DNA from: Lepas anatifera
Lineage: Eukaryota; Arthropoda; Thecostraca; Lepadidae
Reading direction: 5' to 3'
Assembly (NCBI GenBank): GCA_034440635.1
Contig: JAOTON010001675.1
Location: 1 to 64,000 of the forward strand
DNA: 64,000 nucleotides
The translations under genes were made by a program, and so were the position numbers. Below the pieces are notes generated by a model, which was given only the letters and a program-made list of their open reading frames with translations, ran no database searches and was not told the origin of the DNA. Within the stretch, counting starts at the first letter, position 1, and the number at the start of each line of letters is the position of its first letter. Positions 46,046 to 57,747 of this stretch are shown in pieces.

Positions 46046-46500
46046 AACATGGAATAGGGTGGTATCCCCTAAAATTCGAAATCTTACAGACATTCCAAGG
46101 AGCAAACCGTTCTTCAAAAAGGTTATTAAGAAACTCTACATAGACAACTACTGAACCAATGATGCACAGACCTGTAACATAAAAACCACTATTCAGCTCA
46201 AAGAAACTCAGTCAAACTCTACTTAAACCTTGAACTGAATTTTTTGGGGGAAAAACGTAAGATGTACTAGTATGTTGTTTATTTGAAATACCGATTGAAA
46301 CCTGTAGTTAAGAGCTAAGATTTGCACTGCAACCTACATTTATCTATAGAGCTAAAATACTATGAAAAATAAATTAGGTGCGCTTGTCACCTAATTCGGG
46401 CGGAGCTCATGGCGTCAAGACAGGGCAACCTCTGGCACCCCTCTGTCCTCTCTACATTCCCTAGCTAATTTGCGCTAAAATTTTCAATCTCCCTGCTCGC

Positions 46501-47805
46501 CTATCACCGTCGCGCATAGCTACTAATTAGAACAGGTAATTAGAACACTCCTGTTCATACTCGTGAGCTAAGGTGGCTTTCATATTATTGTAAGCAAGGC
46601 ACACTATAGCAAAAAAAGCTGACCTTTTACTCTTTACTCTTCTCATATAGGGCCTTAGGTCATTTCCCTCGACATAAACTCATTTTGATACCCATTTTCC
46701 ATAATTACCTGGTCGTGCCCCGCCAACGGTCGAGCGCTCTGGCATCTGGGGAGCAGATACAAAACTGCAGCTTCATGAATCGGCACTCTGCCACTTGCTT
46801 TTTGAACATTCTGATCCGTGGAGCTTGCAACCCGTGGAGCCAGTCATTTGTGGTGTTTCCTATTGCTTGCCGCCAGGGGTATCTCTGGACTTTTTTATCC
46901 GTGGACTGTCTAAGTCGTCGACTATCTGTCGTGCGGATAATATGAACTATCGGTCTTAGAAATTTGGAAGATAGTGTTAGCTCTGGATTTTTTGAAGCGT
47001 GGAGATATTGATAGTGACCCGCATTGTATTCGTGTCTGCTGCCAACGTAGATTTTTTGGTTTGTTTCATACATCGATGGCATATGACGTTTCTGTACCAA
47101 AGATCGTTGGAAAAGGGAAATTGAAACGTATATTTTTCGTAATTTAATGTTTTTGGTGAGCTTTATGGTCATTTAAAGGCATAAATTAATTTTTAGGGGC
47201 CCTGATGCCTTACCAGAGGTTGTTTTTACCTATAAGTTTCTTTTTTGGTACGAATTTTTTTAATGAGTTAATAATGTTTCTACTGTATATCAAGTACCTA
47301 CTATGTATGTTGTGGCTGCAAAAAGCCTGCGTGCCAGCAACTATTTTATTGTTTTATTCGCGGGTAACTTGATTATGAATTTTTCATTCGAAAAGGCTGC
47401 ATTCGTCTGTGGTCCTGGTCAGGGTACTTTAACTACTGCTGGTGATTCTACATTGTATGGTTTATTGTCGCACATTGTTTATTCAGATTACGGTAATTCA
47501 CGATATCACCATGGAAAGGCAAGTATAAAGGATATTTGTAAATACCTGAACATAATCATCATCATCAGGATACATTTATTTCATTTGTATATAAAAACCG
47601 GTGAATAGAGGTGAAAGGAAAGAACAGTGATACAAAGTATGAGCCAGGCGAGCAATAATAAGCAAAACAATGACACTTTGTTGTTAATTTTTATCACCCT
47701 GCAAGCAGGAAGGACAGGCTTGGCAAAAAATTGGGGAGGAGTTGGATTATGATCCAAAATGGTCTTGAGCACATTGAAAGTTAGGTATATGTTTATTAAT
47801 CCAAT
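46501..47805. other. Unassigned stretch
   Basis: No repeat or gene that I can support. The longest frame is on the minus strand (46705-47172, 155 codons), basic, with no recognisable motif. The composition is AT-rich and ordinary. Confidence 0.5.
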
Positions 47806-48083
47806 ATTTGAAGATGCTGTATGGTGCATTAGACTGTCCCTCTAAAAATAAAAATAATCATTTTGAGATGTGCATGGCAGTTTCTGGTTATTCATCATAT
47901 GCTGATGTCTGGTGAAAACAAATCACCCAAATCTGACAACTTTTCACGTTGGCTCTTAGTTTTCTCCCCTACTTTTTCCCTGCCTAAACCCTATGGCGTC
48001 TTGTGACTGGACACAGAGGGCGGCAATTAATTACTTCTGCCAATTGCGAAATGATGGGGCTGGAAGTACTACGCTAGAATCAC

Positions 48084-49752
48084 CCAGTGCGCAAAGTATG
48101 GCATTTTCGACAAGATCTTGTTGGTGCGACTGCCCTTGGAGACAGGACCGAGTGGTGTGAATTTTGTCTACCTGGACCCCATTTCATAAAAGTTGTAGAA
48201 ATGTGACGTGTTTTACACCACATTCACCTGCAAGGTTACACCATTCTCAGAATCATGTTTCATGAAGAGCGGTGACACTCACATGGAAGCAGTGTAGATG
48301 TGAAATGCAGTGTGAATTACGCCCAATTGCAGAATGGAATTACCCCTTTCAAATATAATGTATAACTGCTTTATTAACATTAAAAAGGACATATATATTT
48401 TTCAATAAATTAGTGGAAAGACAATTATTGCACTTATTTGCTCTTATTCAATTTCTTAAGTTTCTCATGCACTTTTACAAATACTGCAGAGGAAGATGCA
48501 CTAACAGCTGACAAAATAAATATACAACACATTTGTTTTTGGCAGTACCCCATTTTTTTAGGTAGTTACTGTCAAGAAGGCTATTATATTGTATATAAAA
48601 AGGTTATTGTATTGTTGTGCGAGTGTAGTTCAGTGGAATTAGAGTTGGATTGTGTTTACTAATCATGAGTGAACTGTGAACGGTCTGTGAACCTTATAAT
48701 TTCGAGAAACTGGGAAAGGAATAGTGAGAAAACATCTTTGAAGAATAACTAGGTGCCGGTACTTAGGTACCTAGGTATATTGATATCATTATTTTCGCCA
48801 GAGGCCTCAGTAGAGATACTTGGATTTTGTTGGTGACAGGCACCTTAAATTGAATTTTTACCCTCCATAGACTCCATATAACACTTTGTCAGTGTCAGCC
48901 TATCCAGGGTTCTGTCCTCACTAGACTGTAAAATTTCAGTAACAGCAGAAAGTCAAAGTAAAAATCAATGTCAGCTTTCCTGTGTATTTGCATCAATAGC
49001 TATCATCATTTTTGGTATACCAAATGGCCATAGAACTCTACATATGAGTTCAATTTGGCATGTGTAACTTGCACTTCATACCTGTGAAAGGAAGAACTTG
49101 CACACCTTTTTTATTTAAGTTTATTTTACATTCATGATTCTTTTTGTCTTTCACTACACTACCTATTTTTGCCCGAGATTCAAAATTTCAGAAGAAATTA
49201 TATATTTTTCATGTTTTGCTTCATTTCTAATAAATTTTACGCTGCTATATCTTGCATAGCTTTTCAGGAGTGTTTTACATATTCAATGTACATGTTGTGT
49301 GCTATATGAAACAATAATGGGAATATTCTACGCTACATTCCAGTACAGCGTAGTTTAGAGCAGAGTAACTTTGCAAGTAGTTGTATTTTACGCTGCATTT
49401 TTGTGAAACAAGATTGTGGTGTATTATTCACTTTCTACGCTGCGTTATGCTACTTCTACGCTATAAGCGTAAGTTACGCCTTTTATGAAATGGGGCCCTG
49501 GTGCGAATTTGCTAGGTTAGTGACACTTAAACAAATAATGGCTGAATGGATATTAAGACACAGGAGGGGCCCTTATAAAAATCCTTAACTAACTGACTAA
49601 TGATTGAGGTAGCATTGCATTGTAGGGGTAGGAATGGGTGCATTTTTTCCCTGGTATGTGGCAGATTGGTGCGAATTTTTGAGGCTGGAGGTGCGAGAAT
49701 TTTAGATGGATGGTGCGACACGTCTGGCCTGCTGCCATACTTTGCAGACTGG
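48084..49752 (+). mobile_element. hAT-type element (8-bp duplication) in left arm
   Basis: Inverted termini CCAGTGCGCAAAGTATGGC and the reverse complement of GCCATACTTTGCAGACTGG, with a perfect 8-bp duplication AGAATCAC (48076-48083 and 49753-49760). The right arm of the inverted repeat has the uninterrupted site, so the boundaries are firm. No transposase ORF. About 1.3 kb of its 1669 bp is another nested element. Confidence 0.9.
48174..49498 (+). mobile_element. Nested MITE with GGNCCCCATTTCATAAAAG ends
   Basis: GGACCCCATTTCATAAAAG at 48174 is mirrored by CTTTTATGAAATGGGGCCC ending 49498, inside the hAT-type element (outer part only ~344 bp). The interior is AT-rich, noncoding, with repeated CTACGCTGC/TTACGC motifs near the right end (49320-49480). 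The duplication is unclear: CTG or CCTG can be placed at both ends. Confidence 0.72.
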
Positions 49753-50179
49753 AGAATCACAATGTTTGCTATGTAAGAAAATTCATATTTGTACTTTTTA
49801 TAGCCCCTTGGCCTTTTGGTTGACTTAAATTTTGTATCAAATCTACAAGATTAGTTAAAGCTATCTAAGGTGTGGCTTGGGCGTCATAGTCATGATAAAG
49901 ATGGGAGCTAAATTTTCACTGTGCTTGTTGACAGAAAATAAGGTAAACAAAGCACCTAAAAAACACCTTAAGCAACTGTTAGCTTGGTTTTACATTGTGA
50001 AAAGTTGACCTTAATCAAATTCTTTATGTGCAATTGTGGCCATTTTTAACTTCATTTTTGTGTAAAAAGCTAGTTGGTTAAGACAATGAAGCAATTTGAT
50101 CTTATTGTTCTATTGTTCCCTCACAAATTTTTGTCGCAGGTTTTGCCAGCACTGTAGGATGCTGTTGAAGCTATGAGCC

Positions 50180-50780
50180 CATCTTCTTCGGTTCACTCTT
50201 GCTAAACTTCCCACCCCTGATAGTCCTGCATTTCTTCCGATGATCAGCCACAACAGCTGATGTGTTCTGGGGACCAGATTCTGTCCTGGTGCTTCCTATG
50301 AAATGCTTTGTCAGTTTCACCGTTCTCTCGGATGAATCATTCACAGAGGTGAGGCTCATTAAAACTGTTTGAACTTAACATAGCCTTGATGCTGCTTCCA
50401 GGCGTCGACATGCTCAGACAGCCATCCCAGAGGATAAAACTGTGATCTAACTCTGAAATAAGTGCCAGCTCTCCGGTCCTATAAGACAGGCCGAGCTCGA
50501 TCTGCTGCCATCCTCGGCCAGAGAGTGGCGTCAGTAACAAAATCTGGGCTAGGGACTATGGGTTTCCTATCAGGACAAAACTTGATGTCTTTCGGTTTTC
50601 ATGAATGCTTGGGCTACTTCTTCCTTCTCTGAACCGTCACCGTCTGCAAGGGAAAAAACAGCAAGCGATGGAGACAGGTAGTCAAGATGCCTGTTCAGGC
50701 TCTGGAGATAGTTGTTTGCCGGCCATGGTCTCATTTTTCTGTATTGACACATTTCTTGAATGACTTGGAGGCAGGCCATT
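50180..50780 (-). pseudogene. Decayed unknown gene, left-arm copy
   Basis: Minus-strand frames give PANNYLQSLNRHLDYLSPSL, then SLADGDGSEKEEVAQAFMKT (50570-50779), then an eroded middle (50337-50540), then VNDSSERTVKLTKHFIGS and VVADHRKKCRT (50171-50359). Segments follow each other in separate frames, so the reading frame is broken at least twice. The collinear copy at 55690-56290 preserves similar residues. No family named; the VND.SER.VKL...HRK pattern looks like part of a conserved protein. Confidence 0.45.
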
Positions 50781-52093
50781 TTTTAACATGTTAATTGGGG
50801 GGCCATTTGCCCCCCCAGTCGGCCGAAATGCCCCCCCCCAGTGCCTGGAAATTGGCCCCCAGTGAAATAGACAGATGGCTTAAAATTGAACAAACGCAAA
50901 CTCACCTGACGAAAATAAGACAGAACACCAACCGATGATAACTATTTTGTTCTATTGCTCATCCCAAATTGGCAATCAACAAAAACTTTGTTAGGAATTT
51001 CCACCAGTTGCTGTCTACTCCATCGTGCAAAAACGAGACAAAGCGCGTAGTTACGGGAAATCCGGGCAAAGCAGCCTCAGCACCAACTAATTACAACGCT
51101 GGAGATAACCTAAAACCAATGAAACATCGTGTTTTATCTGACCGGAAGCCCAGCCAGTACCGGGGGATTGCAAGATGCTCTAAGTACTTGGCAATTTGTT
51201 TATTTATTTATTATTGTGGTGGTAGCATTGATAAAATTTATAGTGAGATCGCTGCATATTTTTTGTGTAAGTTGATGATGGCCTTGTGCACCTGAAGTTA
51301 TTAATGAATTTTTCATGGTTCGTTTTCGGAGCAAAAACATGGTCAGCAACCCCAGATTCATGCAAAGGGCCAAATATTACCTAGCCTATTTGTCATTATT
51401 TGTTAAAAATTTGTCAAAACGAAGTCATGAGCAAATTGCCCATGGCTCACTTTGAATCCAAAAAGGTCAGCAACGCCAGATACATGCCAAAGGTCATAGA
51501 CTACCTGACCATGCACCTTCTATCGAGCCAAATTAGCGTGTTCAATGCAGAGAAAAAGGAAGAAATTGAGACAATGGCAGAACAATGCGGGATCTATCAC
51601 GCATAGTTCTTCATGAGGACGTCGCTACGTGCCGCCTCACCTTTAAATGACCTCCAAGCAGGGCATTTTTTAAGGAAATGTCAGTGGGGGGGGCATTTCT
51701 TGTGCTGGCCATTATGTGTCTCCAGGGGATCGACACCCCGTTGGGGGGGGCGTTAATAAGACTTAGAAGCGCTAGTGTTAAAAAATTTTGCCCAATTTTT
51801 GTGTCTTTCCATCTGCTAGAAATTATAGGTGCTGCCCAGGGCTGCCAAGTTTTTGCAGTAGAAAATGGCCAAGCCGAGTTAGAAGCAGGGCCAAAAGGGA
51901 CCAAATTTTGCTCTCACTAAAACAGCCAAATACTTATCACAGAAGTCAGATTTGAGACTAAAACGACCCCTCGCAGTAATCATAAACTCACAGAAGTAAA
52001 ACTTGTATCTTGTGTTGTAAAACTTGTGTTTAAGACTAATTTTTGACAGTTTGATCTTGCCGTGACGCAATATTCTTTTAGTGCACTGGCCAT

Positions 52094-54172
52094 TTAACCT
52101 TCGTCTCATCGGGGGAACAACAATGGCCCCCTAAGTTTTTTTTCAGAATAGCAGAAATACGATGAGGTGCAGCACTGTGGTTGAAGGGTCTACCTCTCCG
52201 CCCATCGTTTTCCCACGCACGCTAAACATTTTTTACCCCGGGACCACAATAGATCAGGTCACCAGGCAAGGTCAACGGGGGCGACCGAGAACGATGATCA
52301 ACCAAGGAAGGCTCACTTTTACTTTTGAGCTCTACATTAGCTACATTTCTAATCTAATCGATTTGAAACTATTTACGCTTGATGATCCTTCCAGGTTTTA
52401 CACATTGTATATCCAGATTTTTTTTATATTTGGTGACCTACGGTCAGGTCACAAGGGGACCTCTCCCATACAAAAAACATGGAAAAATCCGTCTTTAGAT
52501 CTGAAAGTCGTAAAAATGGTTGCAAATTCTCAGAGTTCTCAGAAAAACATGCTTGGATACCCTTTCACGGATTGCAGGGCCGATATCTTCCCTTTGACTT
52601 ATCTGAGGTCATCACAGGTCACCAGGGGTAAAAAACAGTATTCTGACAATAACTTTTAACCTCATCAAGCCAGAGCGCTGAATTAAACGTCATCGTGTAT
52701 GTCTCATCAATAGCTTCCGTTTGATGTACGGTAACGTCACTTTCTGACCTTTCGTGACCTCAGGTCATGTTAGGTCAAGAGGTGCCCTCTGGAGGCCAAT
52801 CCATTGGCGGGAGGTCATTATGTTCTAAATAGCAGAGAAAGCCCTGGCACTTTCCTATCAAGCGTACTATAGTAAATTTCAATAGCTCTAATGGCGTGAG
52901 TGCCATGTCCAGGTTTCTTAACCCGCGCCCCACCGGGGTCCGGCGCCACCTTCGCCCACCGGGGGCCATCGATGGCCCCCTCTAACTCCGAAAATATGGG
53001 CGTTAGCGCCAATCTGCAAAGTGCAATAGAAAGCTTGCGTGAATTCAGTAAGAAATTACTTCGCATGTTTTAGTGCTCAGGTCAATGGTTTGACCTCAGA
53101 GGTCAAATTAGGTCAAGATCGGCTATTTTCACTCAAATATGCAATGATTAAGCAAACTGGGCATAACTCTTATGTCATTAGAGCTATTGAGGCCTGGTAA
53201 AGTACATTTGATAGCAAATTGCCAGTACTTTTTCCGCTATGTGGAACGTAAAGACCTCCCGCCAGTGGTTTGACCTCCAGAGGTCACCTCGTGACCTAAT
53301 ATGACCTGAGGTCACGAAAGGTCACAAAGTGACCTTGCCGTATATGAAATGAAAGCCAGTGACAAGACAAACACGATGGTGTTTGTTTCACCGCTCTAGC
53401 TTATCTAGGTCAAAAGTTATTGCCAAAATACTGTTTTTGACCTCTGGTGACCTTGGATGACCTTGGAAAAGTCAAAGGGCAAATATGACCCCTGGGATCC
53501 GTGAATGGGTGTCCAAAACGTTGTTCTGAGCAGTCTGAGTATTTGCAATCATTTTTGTGGCTTTTATATCATGAAACAACTTTTCCTATGCTTTTCCAAT
53601 GGGAGAGGTCGCCTCGTTACCTGACCTCAGGGCACGAAATCGAAAAATCCCGGATATACACCTTGTAGACCCTGGAGGGGTTATGAAGTGTAGGAAGTTT
53701 CAAATCGATCGACTTTGAAATGTAGCTCTTACAGAGCTCTAAAGTGAAGTGAGGTGACCTTGGTTGACCTCGTCTGGTGACCTGACCTTGGGTGACCCGG
53801 GGTAAAAATTTCAGGGATGATGGGAAAATGATGCAGTGAGAGGTAGAGCCCTCAACTGCGGTGCTGCGCCTCGTCGTTTTTCTGCTATCCCGGAAAAACC
53901 TTAGGGGGCCATCGATGGCCCCGGTGGGGCGAGGGTTAAGCATTGCATATTTTAGTAGAAATAGCCTATCGTGACCCAACTTGACCTCTGGAGGTCAAAC
54001 CATTCCCCTGAGCGCCTAAACATGTGAAGTAAAATCATACTGAAGTTATATGAGTTTCCTAATGCACTTTGCAGATTTGCGCTAACCCCCATATTTTCGG
54101 AGTTAGAAAGGGGCTCATCGATGCCCTCGGTGGGGCGAAGGTGGTGCCGGACCCCCGGTGGGGCGCGGATAA
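52094..54172 (-). mobile_element. Family-B TTAA element B4 (outer), interrupted by B3
   Basis: Reverse-oriented family-B element: left TTAA at 52094-52097, right end GGTGGGGCGCGG followed by a mutated ATAA at 54169-54172. The two parts (52098-52917 and 53940-54168) join at a TTAA that is intact in the family (GCAATGCTTAAGAAAACTGG at 250-269). Without B3 it is about 1.05 kb. Confidence 0.88.
52918..53939 (+). mobile_element. Family-B TTAA element B3 (inner)
   Basis: A 1014-bp element between TTAA at 52918-52921 and 53936-53939, inserted in the opposite orientation into B4, a member of its own family. Nearly identical to B2 by eye, so a young copy, while B4 is more diverged. Confidence 0.92.
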
Positions 54173-54957
54173 ATAGGAGGCCAGGAGTGCCCCTTCAATC
54201 CCGCGTGACTATCAAATGATTTTAGCCATATAACCAGAACATTTGTTACCATCATCAAGTATCTTAGCCGCACCACTCCCCGCTAACATTTAATATTTTT
54301 CCTGCTTTTCCAACTGTGAGTTTTTTGCTCTTTCAACAGTGGTGGACATAAGATTTTGGTAGGTAGGAGGGGGAGGGTGGAGCCTCAAAACGCACTTTGC
54401 CATAGACTTTCCACCCAAAATGTGCCTACAGTCGGCATCCTTTGCGTCCGGTTTTCGGTGGGTCATTTATTTCGATCGTGTTTTTTCACAGAGTTCTCCT
54501 TCCACTGGCATAGCAGTTATTTCTGCTGCTCTGATCCTTTATTGGTGTCAGGACATCTTATTCAAGCCCGGAAAAGGCCAAGAGAAGCCATATTTATACA
54601 AGGGACAAACCAAAAAGAGCTTAGGTGCCAGCTGCTAGAAAAAGGGTCAAAGAAGGCCAGATTCCAAGAGAGGGCCAACCGAAAAAATTACGCGGCCAAA
54701 CACGACAAAAAACCCAAAATCTAAATGTTTGGCCACAAAATGGCCAGCCTGGCAATCGTGGTTGTGCCGCAATGTATTCGAGATGAATAATTTATTTTCT
54801 TATTTTTCTTTATGAGTATAGCAAGGTAAGCAAATTCCTAAAGTATCGAACACATGTGGTTTATAGTCTAAATGGAGACAAGTTTCTATGTACATACCTA
54901 CTATGATGTGTGGCTGTTGCTGTCAAAATTTTCTAGGAAATGTAGTGCAAAAACCAG

Positions 54958-55055
54958 TTAATAATTTTTGGGGCTTATCGACGCACCAACTGCCAGGGTC
55001 ATATGGGGTCGCCAACTCTTTCCCTGTTAGAAGGGTTTCTTAGGAGCCAGCTTTG
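54958..55055 (-). mobile_element. tRNA-Gly SINE (family 1), 5'-truncated
   Basis: Minus orientation tail and body (TTAATAATTTTTGGGGC ... GAGCCAGCTT); the tRNA head is absent. Target duplication not seen. Bases 54781-54957 and 55056-55128 hold no other feature. Confidence 0.85.
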
Positions 55056-55689
55056 ATTCTGACGAAGGGCTGGCCGAATATATAATCTCTCCCCACTTAC
55101 AACATCAAGGAATCGATGAGAAAAACCAACTAACAACTTATCAACTTACAGCAAAAATATGCAGCGATCTCACTATAACTTTTACCAATGCTACCACCAC
55201 AATAATAGATAAATAAATAAATTGCGAAGTACTTAGAGCATCTTGCAATCCCCCGGTACTGGCTGGGCTTCCGGTAGGATAAAACACGATGTTTCATTGG
55301 TTTTAGGTTATCTCCAGCGTTGTAATTAGTTGGTGCTGAGGCTGCTTTGCCCGGATTTCCCGTAACTACGCGCTTTGTCTCGTTTTTGCACGATGGAGTA
55401 GACAGCAACTGGTGGAAATTCCTAACAAAGTTTTTGTTGATTGCCAATTTGGGATGAGCAATAGAACAAAATAGTTATCATCGGTTGGTGTTCTGTCTTA
55501 TTTTAGTCAGGTGAGTTTGTGTTTGTTCAATTTTAAGCCATGCAAATTCTATCAAGCCAAATTAACCTGTTCAATACAGAGCCCATGGAAGATATTGAGA
55601 AAATGCCAGAATTCTGTGGGTTCTATCACACATAGCTCTTCATGAGGACGTCGCTGCCTGCCGCCACACCTGTAAACAAGCCCCTCAAG

Positions 55690-56290
55690 AAATGCGTCAA
55701 TACAGAAGAATGAGACTGGCACCGGCAAACAACTATCTCAAGAGTCCGAGCAGGCATCTTGACGACTTGTCTCCATCGCTTGCTGTTTTCGCTCTTGCAG
55801 ACGATGACGTTTCGGAGGAGGAGGAAGAAGTAGCCCAAGCGCTCATGAAAACTGAAAGGCCCATCACGTTTTGTCATGAATATAAACCCACCGTCCCTGG
55901 CCCAGAATTTGTTAATGCCAGCCCTCTCTGACCAGACGATGGCAGCAGACTGAGCCTGGCAAGCTTCATAGGACTGTAGAGCTGGCTCTTATTTCAGAGT
56001 TAGTAGCTTATCAGCTGGGATGGCTGTCTGAGGATGTCCACACTTGGAACCAACATCAAGGCTATGTTAAGTTCAAACAGTTTGTAACGAGCCTCACCTT
56101 TGTGAATGACCCATCCGAGAGGACGGCGAACACGCCAAGCATTTCATAGGAAGGGTCAGGACAGAATCTGGTCCCCAGAACACATTGGCCGTCCTGGCTG
56201 ATCATCGGAAGAAATGCAGGACTAACAGAGACGGGAACTTTAGCAGGAGTAAACCGAAGAAGACGAGCCCATAGCTTCAACAGTATCCTA
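55690..56290 (+). pseudogene. Decayed unknown gene, right-arm copy
   Basis: Opens with APANNYLKSPSRHLDDLSPSL and SLAVFALADDDVSEEEEEV (55692-55931); a TGA at 55929-55931 ends the frame. Later parts (about 56080-56260) correspond to the left-arm VND..ER and HRKK segments but are shifted. Collinear with 50180-50780. The acidic run DDDVSEEEEE is longer than in the left copy. Confidence 0.45.
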
Positions 56291-56475
56291 CAGTGTTGGC
56301 AAAACCTGCGACGATAATTTTGTGAGGGAACAATATAGCAAGATCAAATACCTTCATTGTCTTCACCAACCTGCTTTTTCAACGAAAGTGAAGTTAAAAA
56401 TGGTCAAGATTGCACATAAAGAATTCGATTAAGGTCAACTTTTCACAATGTAAAACGAAGCTAACAGCTGCTTAA

Positions 56476-57247
56476 AGGGAGATACGCGAAAACATTATTA
56501 TTGTGGTTTCTTGCTATTTGAAAATCCTGATTACGAAACTGTCAATTATTTTTGTATCTTCGCCAAAATTTTGGGAGGCCACTCACTTATTATCGAAATA
56601 GTTTAACAGTTCCGATAAAATGCCTTCACCCATCACTTACTTTTCGAATACTATTAAAGTTGAAAAGTAATGTTTTTTTGCAACAAAAATGTCTGTTCTC
56701 CTGTATTTGTATTTGGATTAATTTTACAAAGTTTTTAAAAAATACAAAACGAATTAGTTTGCCCTAAAAACAAGACAAAAAATAATTACTCAAGTATTCA
56801 GTCGTTTCGTACCTCAGGTCTTGTGTCGTCTTCTGCTTCAGCCCCAGGATGACGAAACTTTTGCAACAGAAAGGTCCCGTGACCCCCTATGAGGTGGCTT
56901 TGCGTTCTGATTGGTCAATTGTGATTTCTTAAAAGTCCTATATTTTTGTTTTAATATTATTTTTGGCTGTAGATTTTTTGAAAATGACTTTTTATTTATT
57001 AGTTTAAAACTTTCAAGTCACTGCCTACGAAAATATGGGACCGGTTTTTAGAGAATTAGATAGCCTTAGCCGGGGGTACGTAATTTACATCGATAAGAGG
57101 TGTACCGGTAAAGTCGTCTAGAAATGCTGACTTTGAGAGCGATTTTAAGGCATTTGCTGGCCGAATTCGCAAAAATGAGAAAAGGACTTCTGAAACAACT
57201 TTTTGTGACCTTTTAATCTAGCCAATAATTTTTTCACGTATCTCCCT
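56476..57247 (+). mobile_element. TTAA-flanked MITE (M2), 772 bp
   Basis: Inverted ends AGGGAGATACGCGAAAA and the reverse complement of TTTTTTCACGTATCTCCCT between TTAA at 56472-56475 and 57248-57251. The left arm has the empty site with one TTAA (rc of CACCTTAAGCAACTG, about 49969). A TA duplication with two more terminal base pairs is equally possible. AT-rich interior without a gene. The AGGGA...TCCCT ends resemble M1. Confidence 0.92.
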
Positions 57248-57496
57248 TTAAGGTATTTTGTTTGCCTTCTTTTCTGTCAACAAGCACAGTGAAAATTAAG
57301 CTCCCATCTTTATCATGACTATGACGCCCGAACCACAGAGCAGATGGATTTAACTAATATTGCAGATTTGATACGAAATTTAAGTCAGCCAAAAGGCCAG
57401 GGGAGCTATAAAAGTAGCAATAGGAATTTGCTTATGTAGCAAACATTGTGATTCTAGCTTAGCGCTTCCAGCCTCATCATTTTGCAGTTAGCAGAA

Positions 57497-57747
57497 CATA
57501 GGCGGATCCAGGGGGCAAGGGTGGGCACGTGCCCCCCCGATCGACCCTTGGCGCCCCCCTGAAAGGTCGATGGCGCCCCCCTGAAATGTCGCTTCCCACC
57601 CCCCCTAGGATACGAAAGTCGGCGCCCACCGACAGGATTTGGCGCCCACCTGATAGGTTTTGCTGGTCATAAGTGGCGCCCCCCTGGTCCGGATGGCGCC
57701 CCCCGGGAAGGTGCCCCCTCCGATCGGCAATCCTGGATCCGCCTATG
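57497..57747 (+). mobile_element. 251-bp hAT-type MITE with GGCGCC content
   Basis: Inverted termini CATAGGCGGATCCAG and CTGGATCCGCCTATG; 8-bp duplication TAGCAGAA/TGGCAGAA (57489-57496 and 57748-57755, one mismatch). The left arm of the inverted repeat has the single, empty site. The interior has several GGCGCCC units and near the right end CCGATCGGCAATCCTGG. Related in its ends to the elements at 17655 and 34966. Confidence 0.92.

Larger units (their letters stand above)
41031..46140 (+). pseudogene. ORF2 of Jockey/CR1 copy 2, broken and interrupted
   Basis: Endonuclease segments at 41031-41812: VNIRSLPKNFDSFEYF, VTEPWL, SGGDFNFDLLQ. Reverse transcriptase segments at 43081-43410, 43542-43778 (ALVVPVHKTGDGSNFSNYRL), 43800-44000 (LAKAFDTVNH in another frame), 44003-44278 (PQGSVLGPLLFLLYVND and the catalytic FADDTALLF at 44093-44104), and after element B2 at 45399-45876 (LFKKYRILKLNDIIEVSN). 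Many frameshifts and stops. The catalytic FADD is unchanged. Confidence 0.85.
40775..46500 (+). mobile_element. Jockey/CR1-group non-LTR retrotransposon, copy 2, with three later insertions
   Basis: Same family as copy 1 (3100-8095) but lacking ORF1; similarity to copy 1 starts near CACAACAACAGG at about 40785, 230 bp before the ORF2 region. Into it came family-A element A3, family-B element B2 and a tRNA-Gly SINE. All three junctions can be checked against copy 1, which lacks them. The 3' UTR similarity ends at about 46500. Confidence 0.88.
47806..51295. repeat. Left arm of a large inverted repeat
   Basis: Reads as the reverse complement of 55129-57970 in the same order: 47806-48075 with 57750-57970, 49761-50180 with 56280-57470, 50180-50780 with 55680-56280, 50875-51295 with 55129-55545. 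After removing later insertions each arm is about 1.8 kb. The arms are clearly diverged but collinear. A ~90-bp C/G-rich segment at 50781-50872 replaces the corresponding right-arm text. Confidence 0.82.
51659..54780 (+). repeat. Dispersed repeat R3, copy 3, split by nested TTAA elements
   Basis: R3 text runs 51659-52093 (GTGCTGGCCATTATGTGTC, GGGCTGCCAAGTTTTTGC, TTTGAGACTAAAACGACCCC) and continues at 54173 (AATAGGAGGCCAGGAGTGCC, CACCACTCCCCGCTAACATT) to about 54780. The break is a TTAA in CCATTTAATAGG that is uninterrupted in copies 1 and 2. Bases 51296-51658 before it partly duplicate 55555-55680 in direct orientation. Confidence 0.8.

Noticed and set aside
46705..47172. 155-codon minus-strand ORF
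   Set aside because: No recognisable domain, no paired copy, and a length possible by chance in this AT-rich stretch.
50969..51295. A 108-codon ORF almost identical to the minus-strand ORF at 55130-55447
   Set aside because: Similarity is explained by the inverted repeat arms; no motif, and stops and ends differ. Kept only as part of the arms.
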